Source: Pseudoalteromonas marina | GTDB lineage: Bacteria; Pseudomonadota; Gammaproteobacteria; Enterobacterales; Alteromonadaceae | Length of the DNA: 64,000 nucleotides | Assembly: GCF_000238335.3 (NCBI RefSeq) | Contig: NZ_AHCB03000005.1 | Span: 62,001-126,000, forward strand | Direction of reading: 5' to 3' | Part shown: piece after piece, positions 29,371 to 38,341 of the stretch | Numbering within the stretch: position 1 is the stretch's first letter | Layout: each line of letters opens with the position of its first letter | Notes under the pieces: model-generated | The model's input: only the letters and a program-made list of their open reading frames with translations | Databases searched by the model: none | Told to the model about the DNA's origin: nothing | Position numbers and translations under genes: made by a program

Positions 29371-30072
29371 ATGGCACGCGGTGTGAACAAAGTAATTTTG
29401 GTTGGTAATTTAGGGCAAGATCCTGAAGTTCGTTACATGCCTAACGGTAACGGTGTAGCAAATATTACCTTAGCAACTTCAGACAGCTATAAAGATAAAA
29501 ACACTGGCCAAATGGTTGATAAAACTGAATGGCACCGTGTTGTATTTTTTGGGAAACTGGCTGAAATTGTGGGCGAATATTGTCGTAAAGGTTCACAAAT
29601 ATACGTAGAAGGTAAACTTCAAACACGTAAATGGACTGATCAACAAGGCCAAGAAAAATATACCACAGAAATCGTTGTTGATGGCTTTACAGGTCAAATG
29701 CAAATGCTAGGTGCTCGCGGTGGAGACCAGCAAAGTGGTGGCGGTTACCAAGGCAATCAAGGTGGCCAGCAAAACAGTGGTTATCAAGGTAATCAAGGTA
29801 ATCAACAAGGCGGTTATTCACAAAATAATCAAAACCAGCAAGGTAGTTATGCACCACAGCAGCAAGCTGCACCTGCTGCACAGCCTCAATCGGCGCCTGC
29901 ACCACAGCAAAATAACCAGTATCAGCCACAAGGCGGTGGTTTTGCTCCACAGCAAAATAGTGCACCACAGCAGCAAGGTGGTTTTGCACCTAAGCCTCAA
30001 AATGCACCACAAGGCGGCGCATCAAATCCAATGGAACCAACAATAGATTTTGACGACGACATTCCGTTTTGA
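29371..30072 (+). CDS. ssb: Single-stranded DNA-binding protein
   Basis: 233 residues, longer than E. coli SSB (178). OB-fold residues 1-110 begin [26 protein letters not shown] (start of the conserved core). A long Gly/Gln/Asn-rich linker (about 115-218) has repeated GYQGNQG-type and APQQ-type units. The acidic tip DFDDDIPF recruits repair and replication partners. The ATG has AGGAG upstream. No terminator follows directly: a genomic island starts within a few bases of the stop codon, and the likely native terminator is now at 43576-43599. Confidence 0.97.
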   Translation: MARGVNKVILVGNLGQDPEVRYMPNGNGVANITLATSDSYKDKNTGQMVDKTEWHRVVFFGKLAEIVGEYCRKGSQIYVEGKLQTRKWTDQQGQEKYTTEIVVDGFTGQMQMLGARGGDQQSGGGYQGNQGGQQNSGYQGNQGNQQGGYSQNNQNQQGSYAPQQQAAPAAQPQSAPAPQQNNQYQPQGGGFAPQQNSAPQQQGGFAPKPQNAPQGGASNPMEPTIDFDDDIPF

Positions 30073-30075
30073 CTT

Positions 30076-30173
30076 TTACTTAAGACATGTTTTTGTAAAG
30101 TATCACTCTATAGCCCTTTAATAGCGTAATACTTAAAAGAGAGTTTACATTAAAGTAGTATTTTTTTGTAAAC
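30076..30173. promoter_or_regulatory. Candidate left attachment / recombinase-binding region
   Basis: Holds TTACTTAAG (30076-30084), TATCACT (30101-30107), direct repeats of TTTTTGTAAA (30090-30099 and 30163-30172) and the inverted pair GTTTAC (30143-30148)/GTAAAC (30168-30173). The same words TTACTTAAG...TATCACT and TGTAAA...TTTACA recur near the right end (43378-43401; 43492-43506). Such clustering is usual where tyrosine recombinases bind, but the motifs are AT-rich and could partly be chance. Confidence 0.4.
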
Positions 30174-30234
30174 TTTTTTTATACTCTATTTAAAGGTTTA
30201 CGCTTACTTAGAATTGTGTAAGGTATGGAGCGTT

Positions 30235-31539
30235 ATGAAAACAAAATTATTTGTTGGTAAAACAGGTGAAAGATATTCAATTCTTTTGAATGATGAGGGT
30301 ATGCCACTTGAACATCCGAATCTATTTGTCACCACGATTTATAGAAACGATGGACAAGCAGCTTCTTCATGTCAAAAAGCGTTAGAGCATATTTCTTTTT
30401 TTTTAGAGATGTGTAACGGTTTAGAAATTGATGTTGAAACAAGAACCGCTAAAGCGGAGTTTCTCACTCATGAAGAAATACAGAGGATTGTCTATTTCGC
30501 AGGGATCACTCGTGAAGCAACGAAAGCAAAACTTAAAGCAACAAACAAAAATGTTGTAAAGCTTAAAGTGGCGAAGCCTAGGATGTTGGAAACAGCTAGG
30601 TATTCAATCGTTGCAGAAAAAAAAGAAGACAAGGTCCATTGGCAAACCAAGTACAACCGAATCAGTGTTTTCTCACGTTACGTTAGTTGGCTTGAAAAAT
30701 ATCATCACCCCTATACAGAGACGAGGACTGAATTTTACTTCACTGAACTACGACCTCAAAAAAATGAGGGACCAACCTATGGAGAGATGCTTGAAGCCGC
30801 TACCTACAAGTCATTAACCGCTGATGAAATCGCAATTTTCCTTGACCGTATTCGCCCGGAGTATTCTGATAACCCTTGGAATGACGAAAGTATTAAGGTT
30901 CGCAACTATGCAATGTGTATGTTTATGTGGGCACTGGGTGTGCGACTAGGCGAATGTCTCAACGTGAAGATTCAAGACCTGATCTTTAAAAAAGAAAAAC
31001 GATACGTTGTGATCAGGCGCAATGCTGATGACATTAATGACTCGCGTGCCAACCAACCAAGGGTTAAAACCAATGGAAGGAGCCTAGCATTGTCACCAAA
31101 GCTCCAAAAGATCCTTGATTATTACATCAACGAACATAGAGCAAACTTACAGAATGTTGCTACCAATGAATTTTTGTTTGTTTCTCATCGTGTACGGAAA
31201 GGTAAATTAAACCCCTTATCGATAAGTGCAGCCGAAAAAATATTCGCACAACTAAGCGAGACATTGGGCTTTCATGTACATCCACACCGCCTCCGCCATA
31301 CTTGGAACGACCGTTTCAGTGAAGCAATGGATAAAGCGATCGCCGCAGGGACAACAAATGAAGATAAATCAGAGGCTGACCGCTGCCAACTCATGGGCTG
31401 GCGACAAGGTTCGTCAATGTCACTTGTGTACGCCTCGCGACACAACGCAAAGCGAGCTATGACGCTTGCGCTGAATATGCAAGATGCTGACTTCGCAATG
31501 AAGGAAAGTATTGAGTATGACGAAGATCTGCCTTTTTAG
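30235..31539 (+). CDS. ginA: Tyrosine recombinase GinA-like, first of trio
   Basis: About 434 residues. ATG 30235 is preceded by GGAG; a longer in-frame start at 30214 lacks one. The C-terminal catalytic domain has the Arg of GVRLGECLNV (about 241), HPHRLRHTW (about 351, H-x-x-R), GWRQG at the third His/Trp position (about 385), and the Tyr nucleophile in MSLVYASR (about 394). So the R-H-R-(H/W)-Y set is complete. It is the leading gene of a four-gene block with ginB, ginC and ginD, as in GInt islands. Tn554 and RIT elements also use recombinase trios, but the extra fourth gene and the sizes favour GInt. Confidence 0.82.
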   Translation: MKTKLFVGKTGERYSILLNDEGMPLEHPNLFVTTIYRNDGQAASSCQKALEHISFFLEMCNGLEIDVETRTAKAEFLTHEEIQRIVYFAGITREATKAKLKATNKNVVKLKVAKPRMLETARYSIVAEKKEDKVHWQTKYNRISVFSRYVSWLEKYHHPYTETRTEFYFTELRPQKNEGPTYGEMLEAATYKSLTADEIAIFLDRIRPEYSDNPWNDESIKVRNYAMCMFMWALGVRLGECLNVKIQDLIFKKEKRYVVIRRNADDINDSRANQPRVKTNGRSLALSPKLQKILDYYINEHRANLQNVATNEFLFVSHRVRKGKLNPLSISAAEKIFAQLSETLGFHVHPHRLRHTWNDRFSEAMDKAIAAGTTNEDKSEADRCQLMGWRQGSSMSLVYASRHNAKRAMTLALNMQDADFAMKESIEYDEDLPF

Positions 31540-31557
31540 AGCAGTATGGAGAGCACT

Positions 31558-33132
31558 ATGAATAAACAACATGAAAGTTACGCTAATGCTGACACTAGCC
31601 AGTATTTCAAAAGTGATTCAGACAATAGAATTCAAATTTCGTCTGCTGGTTTCGAGTTTGATACTAGTGATCGCAAGTGGGTGCTGGATTCAGAGACTAA
31701 TGCATATGTTGGCTTCGTTGGATCATACCCTCAAGAATATCAAGAAAGCATCATTAAAACGCTGGCACACTTTGCAATAACTTGTTCCGCTAAGTATGTC
31801 ACCCAGCATATAAGTGAATTGAAGCGTTTTTTGAAGCATGAAAAGGGCTTTACGTTAGCAGGTTTAATGGCATACAAGATGTTGACTCCTAAAGGCTCCA
31901 GAGAGCAAAGCATCTCCGTTTTACGTACTTTTTTGCGAAAAATGGTTTATTTGGATTTTTATGTGCCCGATGAATTTATGAAAGAATTCAACACTTGGAT
32001 ATTGAAAGGGCGTGAGAAAGGGGTGCCAGTATCAAGTCAAGACCCAGTAGAGGGACCATATAGCGAATTAGAGTTTAGAGCAATCCAAGCAGCGTTGGAC
32101 TTTAAATATGCTGACCACACAATTACTGATAGAGAGTATTCGATTGTAAAGTTGTTTTTAGCAACATTTAGAAGACCGGCAAACTTAAAGCAACTAAAAG
32201 TGAAGGATCTCATAGCCAACTCAAATATCCTGGTCACAAAGCAGACAATCTTTAAACTTAACATACCTCGCTCAAAGGGCGGGGGAAGTAAATTTCGCCA
32301 GCAGTCAAAAGCATTTGTGCTAGTTGAAAGTATTGGTTTAGTACTAACTAGACATATCCAAAGTTCGATTAAAGAGGCTGAAGCCAAGTTAGGTCGAAAA
32401 TTCAGTGAGGAAGAGGCGAAAGAGTTGCCGATGTTTTCTAACCACAGGTTGATAAATGACCTGCGCAATCAAAATGCTAATAACGTAATCGATTATCTAA
32501 AAACTGAAATCCCGCACTTGACGACATATGAATTAACAAGAGAATTGCAAGCGATAGTTGATAAACTTGAGGTCATATCTGAGCGTACCGGCAAGCCTTT
32601 GAAAACTACCGCATATCGCTTCCGATACACTGGTGGCACAAGAGCGGCGGAGGCGAAGGCCGGTGCTGTAACTATTGCGGAACTCTTAGATCACTCAGAT
32701 ACCGAGCATGTTGGAGTATACGTTGCTAATTCACCTGAGTTAGGCCAGCAAATATCAAGCATTATGAATAATCCGTTGGCTCGCTATGCAAGTGCATTCA
32801 GAGGCGAGATTGTTAAAGATGAGGAAGATGCCTTTAAGGTTAATCCTGATGCTACTCGTATTCCCTGTGCCGATAAAGGGTGTGATGTCGGTAGTTGTGG
32901 TTCAAGAAGCGTTTGTACCGACTATGCCCCTATAGCTTGTTATCTCTGCCCTAAATTTCTACCTTGGAAAGATGCGCCACATAATGAAGTGCTTCAATGG
33001 TTGCTTGAAGAACGCAATAGGTTATCCGAAACACTTAATGACGCAAAAGTAGTGCAAATTAATGACAGCGCCATCTTGGCTGTTGCGCAAGTAATGAAAG
33101 CTTGTGAAGAGGAGAAAAAGAAAGATGTCTGA
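31558..33132 (+). CDS. ginB: Tyrosine recombinase GinB-like, second of trio, atypical active site
   Basis: About 524 residues. I use ATG 31558, which has GGAG upstream. The integrase fold is recognisable: box-I Arg in TFRRPANLKQLKV (about 203), TAYRFRYTGGTRAAEA (about 350) in place of the usual H-x-L-R-H-T, then LLDHSDTEHVGVYVANSP with the third His and the Tyr nucleophile (about 391). Both histidines around the second catalytic Arg are Tyr. A Cys-rich tail (CADKGCDVGSCGSRSVC, then CYLCPKF, about 440-470) looks like a zinc module. It overlaps ginC by 8 bases, so the two are co-translated. Probably needed with GinA and GinC for recombination. Confidence 0.8.
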   Translation: MNKQHESYANADTSQYFKSDSDNRIQISSAGFEFDTSDRKWVLDSETNAYVGFVGSYPQEYQESIIKTLAHFAITCSAKYVTQHISELKRFLKHEKGFTLAGLMAYKMLTPKGSREQSISVLRTFLRKMVYLDFYVPDEFMKEFNTWILKGREKGVPVSSQDPVEGPYSELEFRAIQAALDFKYADHTITDREYSIVKLFLATFRRPANLKQLKVKDLIANSNILVTKQTIFKLNIPRSKGGGSKFRQQSKAFVLVESIGLVLTRHIQSSIKEAEAKLGRKFSEEEAKELPMFSNHRLINDLRNQNANNVIDYLKTEIPHLTTYELTRELQAIVDKLEVISERTGKPLKTTAYRFRYTGGTRAAEAKAGAVTIAELLDHSDTEHVGVYVANSPELGQQISSIMNNPLARYASAFRGEIVKDEEDAFKVNPDATRIPCADKGCDVGSCGSRSVCTDYAPIACYLCPKFLPWKDAPHNEVLQWLLEERNRLSETLNDAKVVQINDSAILAVAQVMKACEEEKKKDV

Positions 33133-35386
33133 TATCAACATATTACTATTCACCCCTAAGCATGAGATTGAGCTTGAGAAGAATGTTGAAGACTTCATCA
33201 GCGAAGTTGAAGACACACCAAACCCAAATGCTAAAATGGATTACAGTTCTCATTACTGGGAAGGTCTCGGTAACTTCACTAAAATGGGTGTCAATAGTCG
33301 CAAAAAAGATAAATCTACTCGGCTTGATGACTCAATCATCAGGTTTGCAAAGGCTTACATAAAATATCAAGCGATAAAACGTGGAACATCGATTTATGCG
33401 CATTTCTATGCAATAAGAGCATTGGAAGCAGCAGTCTTAAAGCGTGGTGAACAAGTCGTAATTTCTAAATTACTTCCCCTAGATTTCGATCAGGCAGCAC
33501 AAGAAGCAAAAGCAAACATGAAGGAGGGCGCTGCATATCAAGCGGGAATGAAGTTAAACTTCATGCGCAAATTTTTAATTGATCACAAAATGATAAAGCC
33601 TTTTGAGTGGAAAAATCCCTTTTCTAAACCAAAAGACAAAAAAGACCTTACGGGCGACGTTGGCCAAGAGTACCGAGAGAGCAAAATGCCTGACGAAAAC
33701 TCGATAATGGCGATGGCATCAATCTTCGCTAAAAAAGACTCAGAGCTTACCTCAAGGGATATATTCACATCATCTACATTTAGCTTGATGATGTGCGCTC
33801 CAGAAAGAGGTTCAGAGCCCCTTTATCTTAAGTCTGATTGTCTTGATGTCCATATTATTAAAAATCCGCAGAGTGACGCTGAGCGCGATTCTGAAAAGGC
33901 ATTAAAGCAAGGTGATGGATCAGAGCTTTTGTTGGCCGAAAATGACGAAGAGCAACCTGTTGAAGAGCAAATAGGCATACGATGGTTTTCAGGAAAAGGC
34001 TATGGCTACGAAAACAAATGGGTGCCAGATGTTATGAACCCTGTTATTAAAGCGGCCATAAAGAGGTTGAAGAAGCAGTCAAAACAAGCAAGAGAGTTCG
34101 CAAAAATGCTTGAAGAGTCGGATGACTTTCCTCGTCATCCTCTTTGTCCAAGAGTCGATGAAGACAAGTTACTTACTAAAGCACAAGCAGTCGCTGCACT
34201 TGGCCTGGACACATCTCTACTAACTCAGAAACAAGCGAGAACATCTGGCAATCAGCTCCTTACTAAAGTTGGTATAGAAAGAGCTGACTATGTAGTTTCA
34301 TTAAGAGACCTAAATAAAATTGTGAGGGCAAGGCTACCAGTAGGATGGCCGTACATACCATTTAAGAAAGGAAAGGTTAAACTCAAATGGTCAGACGCAC
34401 TCTATGCGGGTTTTGCTAACCAATTCAGTGTATCTAAAGGCACTATATACACGGAGCTTTGGATACCCAATATTACGACTTTAAATGAGGATCTAAAGCC
34501 ATCCATAAAAAAAAACCGATCAACGGATAAAATCGCTGATGGTAATCTTTCAGTATTCGCTCGCCATGGATACAATGGATTGGAGTTAAGAAGTCATCAA
34601 CCTCGACATCTGCTTGATACCTTGGCATCTGTTAACGGTATGAGCGATACCTTAAGGTCTAAATGGGCGGGTAGAGCTGACCCAAAACATAATCGCTATT
34701 ACGACCATACGGATGAACAAGAGTACAATCATGATTGGCTAGAGCACGAGTCTAAAGATGAATTGGTAAATAATGACGTTAGAAGCCTGTTTAAAATCCA
34801 AATAGCGAAAGGCAATATGCGTTCTCTGCAAGAGCATAATACTCGTGCAAGCCTTGCTGTTCACATCACTGAATACGGTGAATGCAAACATTCATATATC
34901 GATGAACCGTGCATGAAGCATCGAGATTGCTTAAATTGTAATGAGCTAGTTTGTACTAAAGGGAATGAGGATAGGCTTAAGCGGATTCAAGAAAAGCTAA
35001 AGAAGGAAAGATTATTGCTGCGTGGTGACGAAAAAGCAGTTAATGATGGAGTGAAAGGTGCAGAGCAGTGGTATCAACGTAGGTTAACCACTATAAAGCG
35101 TTGCGAGAGCCTCATAGCATGGTTAACAAGCGATGATGTTAAAGATGGCGACATGATCAAGCTAGCTGACGCTGAGAACGTGACACATTTAGACAGAGCA
35201 TTAGAGGCTAACGGCCGCAAAAGACTACCTAAGATTGAGAATCACCTCCGTAAAGACAAAATTGCTGATAATCCAGCCCCAGTAGAATTTGTTTCTATAA
35301 ATCAGCTACTAGCACCAACCGGCATCGTTGTGCCAAATGACGATGATGACTTAAACTATAACGACTTTGTCTTGGAGGATTTTTAA
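33125..35386 (+). CDS. ginC: Tyrosine recombinase GinC-like, third of trio
   Basis: About 753 residues from ATG 33125, with GAGGAG about 10 bases upstream. The catalytic region has Arg in CAPERGSEPLYL (about 230), SHQPRHLLDT (about 490, H-x-x-R-H), WAGRADPKHNRYYDH with the Tyr nucleophile (about 520), and a downstream Cys cluster CMKHRDCLNCNELVCTKG (about 600), typical of the large member of these trios. A C-terminal helical part follows (about 620-753). The third catalytic position is Arg (AGRAD) rather than His. It is followed by ginD after 2 bases. Confidence 0.82.
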   Translation: MSDINILLFTPKHEIELEKNVEDFISEVEDTPNPNAKMDYSSHYWEGLGNFTKMGVNSRKKDKSTRLDDSIIRFAKAYIKYQAIKRGTSIYAHFYAIRALEAAVLKRGEQVVISKLLPLDFDQAAQEAKANMKEGAAYQAGMKLNFMRKFLIDHKMIKPFEWKNPFSKPKDKKDLTGDVGQEYRESKMPDENSIMAMASIFAKKDSELTSRDIFTSSTFSLMMCAPERGSEPLYLKSDCLDVHIIKNPQSDAERDSEKALKQGDGSELLLAENDEEQPVEEQIGIRWFSGKGYGYENKWVPDVMNPVIKAAIKRLKKQSKQAREFAKMLEESDDFPRHPLCPRVDEDKLLTKAQAVAALGLDTSLLTQKQARTSGNQLLTKVGIERADYVVSLRDLNKIVRARLPVGWPYIPFKKGKVKLKWSDALYAGFANQFSVSKGTIYTELWIPNITTLNEDLKPSIKKNRSTDKIADGNLSVFARHGYNGLELRSHQPRHLLDTLASVNGMSDTLRSKWAGRADPKHNRYYDHTDEQEYNHDWLEHESKDELVNNDVRSLFKIQIAKGNMRSLQEHNTRASLAVHITEYGECKHSYIDEPCMKHRDCLNCNELVCTKGNEDRLKRIQEKLKKERLLLRGDEKAVNDGVKGAEQWYQRRLTTIKRCESLIAWLTSDDVKDGDMIKLADAENVTHLDRALEANGRKRLPKIENHLRKDKIADNPAPVEFVSINQLLAPTGIVVPNDDDDLNYNDFVLEDF

Positions 35387-35388
35387 TT

Positions 35389-35787
35389 ATGGCAAAGCAT
35401 TTAACTGACAGTGATATAGAGGCGATTGTTGAATACCTTGACGAGTGGGATCTCAGTAAGAAAGTGACTTGGGAAAGGCTTTGCATTGCTCTGGATGATG
35501 ATTTAGGTATCAGCCACACTCGGCAGACATTGCAAAGTCATGATCGTATAAAAGGCGCATTTGACGATTTAAAACTCCACCTCAGAGGTAAAAAGAAACG
35601 AGGAGGCAAAGTGTTACCCAGTTCTTTAGCCGCCGCAGCAAAAGAGATTGAAACACTAAATCGAAAGAATGCTCGGTTAGAACGGGAAAATAAAAACTTG
35701 CTGGAACAGTTTCTCGTTTGGCAATACAACGCTCATATTCACGGAATGAAGCAAGATCAACTTAATCGGCCGCTCCCAGAAAAATAG
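35389..35787 (+). CDS. ginD: GinD-like small coiled-coil accessory protein
   Basis: 132 residues, within the known GinD size range. The N-terminal half (about 1-70) is compact and helical with ISHTRQTLQSHDRIKGAF, suggestive of a helix-turn-helix. A basic patch KKKRGGK follows, then a coiled coil (about 80-108, IETLNRKNARLERENKNLLEQF). The same design is seen in TnpC of Tn554-like trios. GinD is required for GInt recombination; by inference it binds the ends or bridges the recombinases. Starts 2 bases after ginC. Confidence 0.78.
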   Translation: MAKHLTDSDIEAIVEYLDEWDLSKKVTWERLCIALDDDLGISHTRQTLQSHDRIKGAFDDLKLHLRGKKKRGGKVLPSSLAAAAKEIETLNRKNARLERENKNLLEQFLVWQYNAHIHGMKQDQLNRPLPEK

Positions 35788-35805
35788 ACTGGCAGCGGTT
35801 TTTTC
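35770..35805 (+). terminator. Terminator of ginABCD
   Basis: Stem CCGCTCCCAG/CTGGCAGCGG (one mismatch) followed by TTTTTT. The left arm lies inside the last codons of ginD. It closes the recombinase operon and separates it from the cargo. Confidence 0.85.
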
Positions 35806-35911
35806 TTTTTATTCCATCTCTAATTAGTTTCATGACGATATCTAGTTCTCCTCGTTTAATTAAAGACAAAGTGGTATGCCCTTTCGCAAAATATTTTCAT
35901 AGCAACTAATA

Positions 35912-36035
35912 AAGAAAATAAAACGGTCGTTTTCTTTACGATTCTATTGCATCATATATACGTTATAAATCACCTTGCTTTTGTGTAAAACAACTCGTAA
36001 AGTAATCTATGTAAATTAAACGTACGTTTATAACG
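35912..36035. promoter_or_regulatory. Dyad-rich region upstream of the serine recombinase, possible res site
   Basis: Contains AAGAAAA (35912-35918)/TTTTCTT (35930-35936), AAAACGGTCGTTTT (35920-35933), CGTTATAAA (35961-35969)/TTTATAACG (36027-36035), and the 14-bp palindrome TAAACGTACGTTTA (36017-36030). Serine resolvases bind paired dyads just upstream of their own gene, so this may be both recombination site and operator. Confidence 0.45.
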
Positions 36036-36043
36036 AGGTTGTT

Positions 36044-36628
36044 GTGAAATTTGGATATGCAAGAGTTAGCACAGATGAACAGTCTGATAATGCTCAATTA
36101 GATGCACTAAACGATGCTGGGTGTGAGCGCATATTTAGCGAGAAGTTTAGTGGTAAGTCAAAACAACGGCCTGAACTAGAGCGTATGATCGATTCACTGA
36201 GAAGTGGCGATATTGTTGTGGTGCAGCGTCTCGACCGACTCGGGCGTAGTCTAAAAGATCTGATTGAGTTGTTAGATGGCTTTAAATCGCAGCAGGTTAG
36301 CTTTATTAGCCTCAATGAGAATATCGACACCACAACTGCGGTTGGTGAGTTAGCGTTCCATATGATTGGTTCTATCGCACAATTTGAACGTCGCTTAATT
36401 TCGGAAAGAACCAAAGCTGGTTTAGATGCAGCGCGAGCCAGAGGGCGAAAAGGTGGGCGACGCGTTAAGTTAAAACCTTCGGATATAAAAAAAGCACAAG
36501 CAATGCTGCTTGACCCTACCGTCACAAAAAGCGAAGTGGCAGAGCATTTCGGTGTAAGCCGGCCAACACTAAATAAATCATTGAGCACAGCACCTCCGCC
36601 ACAAGAACGATCACTATTTGAAAAGTGA
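36044..36628 (+). CDS. Serine recombinase of the resolvase/invertase family
   Basis: 194 residues. KFGYARVSTDEQSDNAQLDAL carries the nucleophile Ser9 in the N-terminal catalytic domain. RLDRLGRSLKDLIEL (about 65) and ERRLISERTKAGLDAARARGRKGGR (about 120, E helix, in two blocks) follow. A C-terminal helix-turn-helix (about 160-185, TKSEVAEHFGVSRPTLNKSL) binds the site. The start is GTG with GAGG upstream. The size fits Tn3-type TnpR or Hin/Pin invertases. No Tn3 transposase is present, so the target could be its own upstream dyads (multimer resolution) or an invertible segment, which I do not see. Confidence 0.88.
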   Translation: MKFGYARVSTDEQSDNAQLDALNDAGCERIFSEKFSGKSKQRPELERMIDSLRSGDIVVVQRLDRLGRSLKDLIELLDGFKSQQVSFISLNENIDTTTAVGELAFHMIGSIAQFERRLISERTKAGLDAARARGRKGGRRVKLKPSDIKKAQAMLLDPTVTKSEVAEHFGVSRPTLNKSLSTAPPPQERSLFEK

Positions 36629-36770
36629 GCTGAACAACTCTTAAGCAGTGAAGTTTTAGGGTAAAGTCGCTTAGCTTCATAAATTAATAGCAATTGCTTG
36701 GATTAATGACATAGATTAAGGTTCTATTCAAAAAACAGGACTAGGTTTAACTTTCCCCAACGTCCTCTTC

Positions 36771-36818
36771 ATGCCCTGAAGCATTCGCCTAAACACGATT
36801 TGGGGCAGAAATGAGTTA
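36771..36818 (-). repeat. Recombination-site-like motif, copy 1 (minus strand)
   Basis: Read on the minus strand it runs TAACTC-N5-TGCCCCAAA, then GTTTAGGCGAATGCTT. It aligns over about 45 bases with copies at 39447 and 41366 (consensus TGCCCCAAA, 5-9 bases, TTWANGYRAATG). Inverted relative to the other two copies. Confidence 0.55.
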
Positions 36819-36852
36819 CTACTGATAGCACTAAGCCGAACTTCGGCAAAGA

Positions 36853-38082
36853 GCTGTGAGTTCAACTGGTGAATGCAACGCTATCCTTATTATTAGTTAA
36901 AGGAGCGTTTACATGAAACAGAGAAAGCGTATTTATTATAATGCAGAACAAAGAAGGTTAATTTGGGATCGATATCAGCGCGGTGATAGTGCGCATGATA
37001 TAGCAAGGCTATTTGATCGATACCATTCATCTATATTAGGTATTATCCATAAAACAGGTGGTGTTCGGCCGCTTGAGCCCAAACGCTCACCAACAACACT
37101 AACTCTTGCAGAGCGAGAAGACATTTCACGAGGGTTAGCAGCAAGTAAGTCACTTCGAGAAATAGCGAGATACCTTAATCGCTCACCTTCCACTATTTGC
37201 CGTGAAGTAAACCGCCACGGCGGGATTAAAAAATATCGAGCGAGTAAAGCTGACAAAGTTGCCTGGGAAAATGCCAAACGCCCTAAGCCTTGTAAGCTGT
37301 ATGGCAACAAAGAATTATGTTTAATCATTGCTCAAAAGATGGAATCTGCATGGTCACCTCAGCAAATCTCTGGTTGGCTTAGGCGGAGATACCCCAATAA
37401 TGAGGATTTGAATGTGTCGCACGAAACAATATATAAAACCCTATATATACAAACCCGCGGCGCCTTAAAAAAAGAGCTACAAAAACACTTAAGGACGCAG
37501 CGGGTAGTCAGGAAATCAAAACACGCCACTCTTAAAGGTAAAGGGTTAGGAAAGATAGTTGACGCTGTACCAATTAGTGAAAGGCCATCAAATGTTGAAG
37601 ACAGAGCTGTTCCAGGCCACTGGGAGGGAGACTTGATCCAAGGCTCAGGAAACAGTTTTATCGCGACTCTAGTTGAGCGGCACTCTAGGTATGTAATGTT
37701 AGTGAAAGTACCTAGTAATAAAACAAAGCCAGTAATCGAAGCGTTGATTAAACAAGCTAATAAGTTGCCAGCAGAGCTTTATAAATCATTAACTTGGGAC
37801 AGAGGATGTGAGCTTACAAATCATAAAGACTTTACTCTAGCTACAGATATTCAAGTATATTTCTGCGATCCACAATCACCTTGGCAACGCGGCTCCAATG
37901 AAAATACAAATAGGTTATTAAGACAATATTTTCCAAAAGGAACTAACTTAAATGAGCATTCTCAGATAAGATTAAACCAAGTTGCCAGACAACTTAATGA
38001 GAGACCGCGGAAAACACTAGAATACGAAACACCTGCGGAGCGATTTAATCAGTGTGTTGCATCGAGTGGTTGAACTCACAGC
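36853..38082 (+). mobile_element. Complete IS30-family insertion sequence
   Basis: 1230 bp. The terminal inverted repeats are about 27 bp: left GCTGTGAGTTCAAC (36853-36866) with ATGCAAC further in, and the exact complement at the right (GTTGAACTCACAGC, 38069-38082). The element is flanked by the 2-bp target duplication GA (36851-36852 and 38083-38084), normal for IS30. It contains one intact transposase, so it may be active. It sits in the non-coding gap between the serine recombinase and the epimerase. Confidence 0.9.
36913..38073 (+). CDS. IS30-family transposase
   Basis: 386 residues. The N-terminal half has helix-turn-helix segments (RDSA-type GDSAHDIARLFDRYHSSI, and ARYLNRSPSTICREVNRHGG about 90). 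The C-terminal DDE domain has GHWEGDLIQGSGN (first Asp, about 239), LTWDRGCELTNH (second Asp, about 298) and SPWQRGSNENTNRLLRQYFP (Glu, about 330), the IS30 signature. GGAG precedes the ATG. The last codons overlap the right inverted repeat. Intact. Confidence 0.95.
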   Translation: MKQRKRIYYNAEQRRLIWDRYQRGDSAHDIARLFDRYHSSILGIIHKTGGVRPLEPKRSPTTLTLAEREDISRGLAASKSLREIARYLNRSPSTICREVNRHGGIKKYRASKADKVAWENAKRPKPCKLYGNKELCLIIAQKMESAWSPQQISGWLRRRYPNNEDLNVSHETIYKTLYIQTRGALKKELQKHLRTQRVVRKSKHATLKGKGLGKIVDAVPISERPSNVEDRAVPGHWEGDLIQGSGNSFIATLVERHSRYVMLVKVPSNKTKPVIEALIKQANKLPAELYKSLTWDRGCELTNHKDFTLATDIQVYFCDPQSPWQRGSNENTNRLLRQYFPKGTNLNEHSQIRLNQVARQLNERPRKTLEYETPAERFNQCVASSG

Positions 38083-38115
38083 GAAAACCAGTCATTGCGA
38101 TTGACTAAATATAAT

Positions 38116-38308
38116 AGCTAACAGATTGGTCAATGTTGTTTGCTCATTAATTGGAGGAAATGAGCGGCGCGCGTATATTGTTTCATTTAACTTTACATAA
38201 AAACTTTAGAAAACTTAGTAATATCTTAGGTAATTTGTTAAAACTATGTAGAGATGAGCTAGCAATAGCAAATAAATACGCTATTTGCACACTATTAAAT
38301 TGTTAGCT
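38116..38308. repeat. Inverted repeat bounding an AT-rich non-coding segment
   Basis: AGCTAACA (38116-38123) pairs with TGTTAGCT (38301-38308), extendable to 12 bp with two mismatches. The arms resemble the outer boxes of an integron attC site (RYYYAAC/GTTRRRY), but 193 bp is long for one and no second box pair is clear. An inner hairpin GCAAATA/TATTTGC lies near 38269-38289. The segment holds no gene and ends 33 bases before the epimerase start. Confidence 0.3.
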
Positions 38309-38341
38309 GCTTTGAGGTAAATCATTAAGAAGGTGCTGTAA

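Noticed and set aside
36094..36693. 199-residue open frame opposite the serine recombinase
   Set aside because: Shadow frame; the plus-strand recombinase has all family motifs, and the antisense product is Ser/Arg-rich without a motif.
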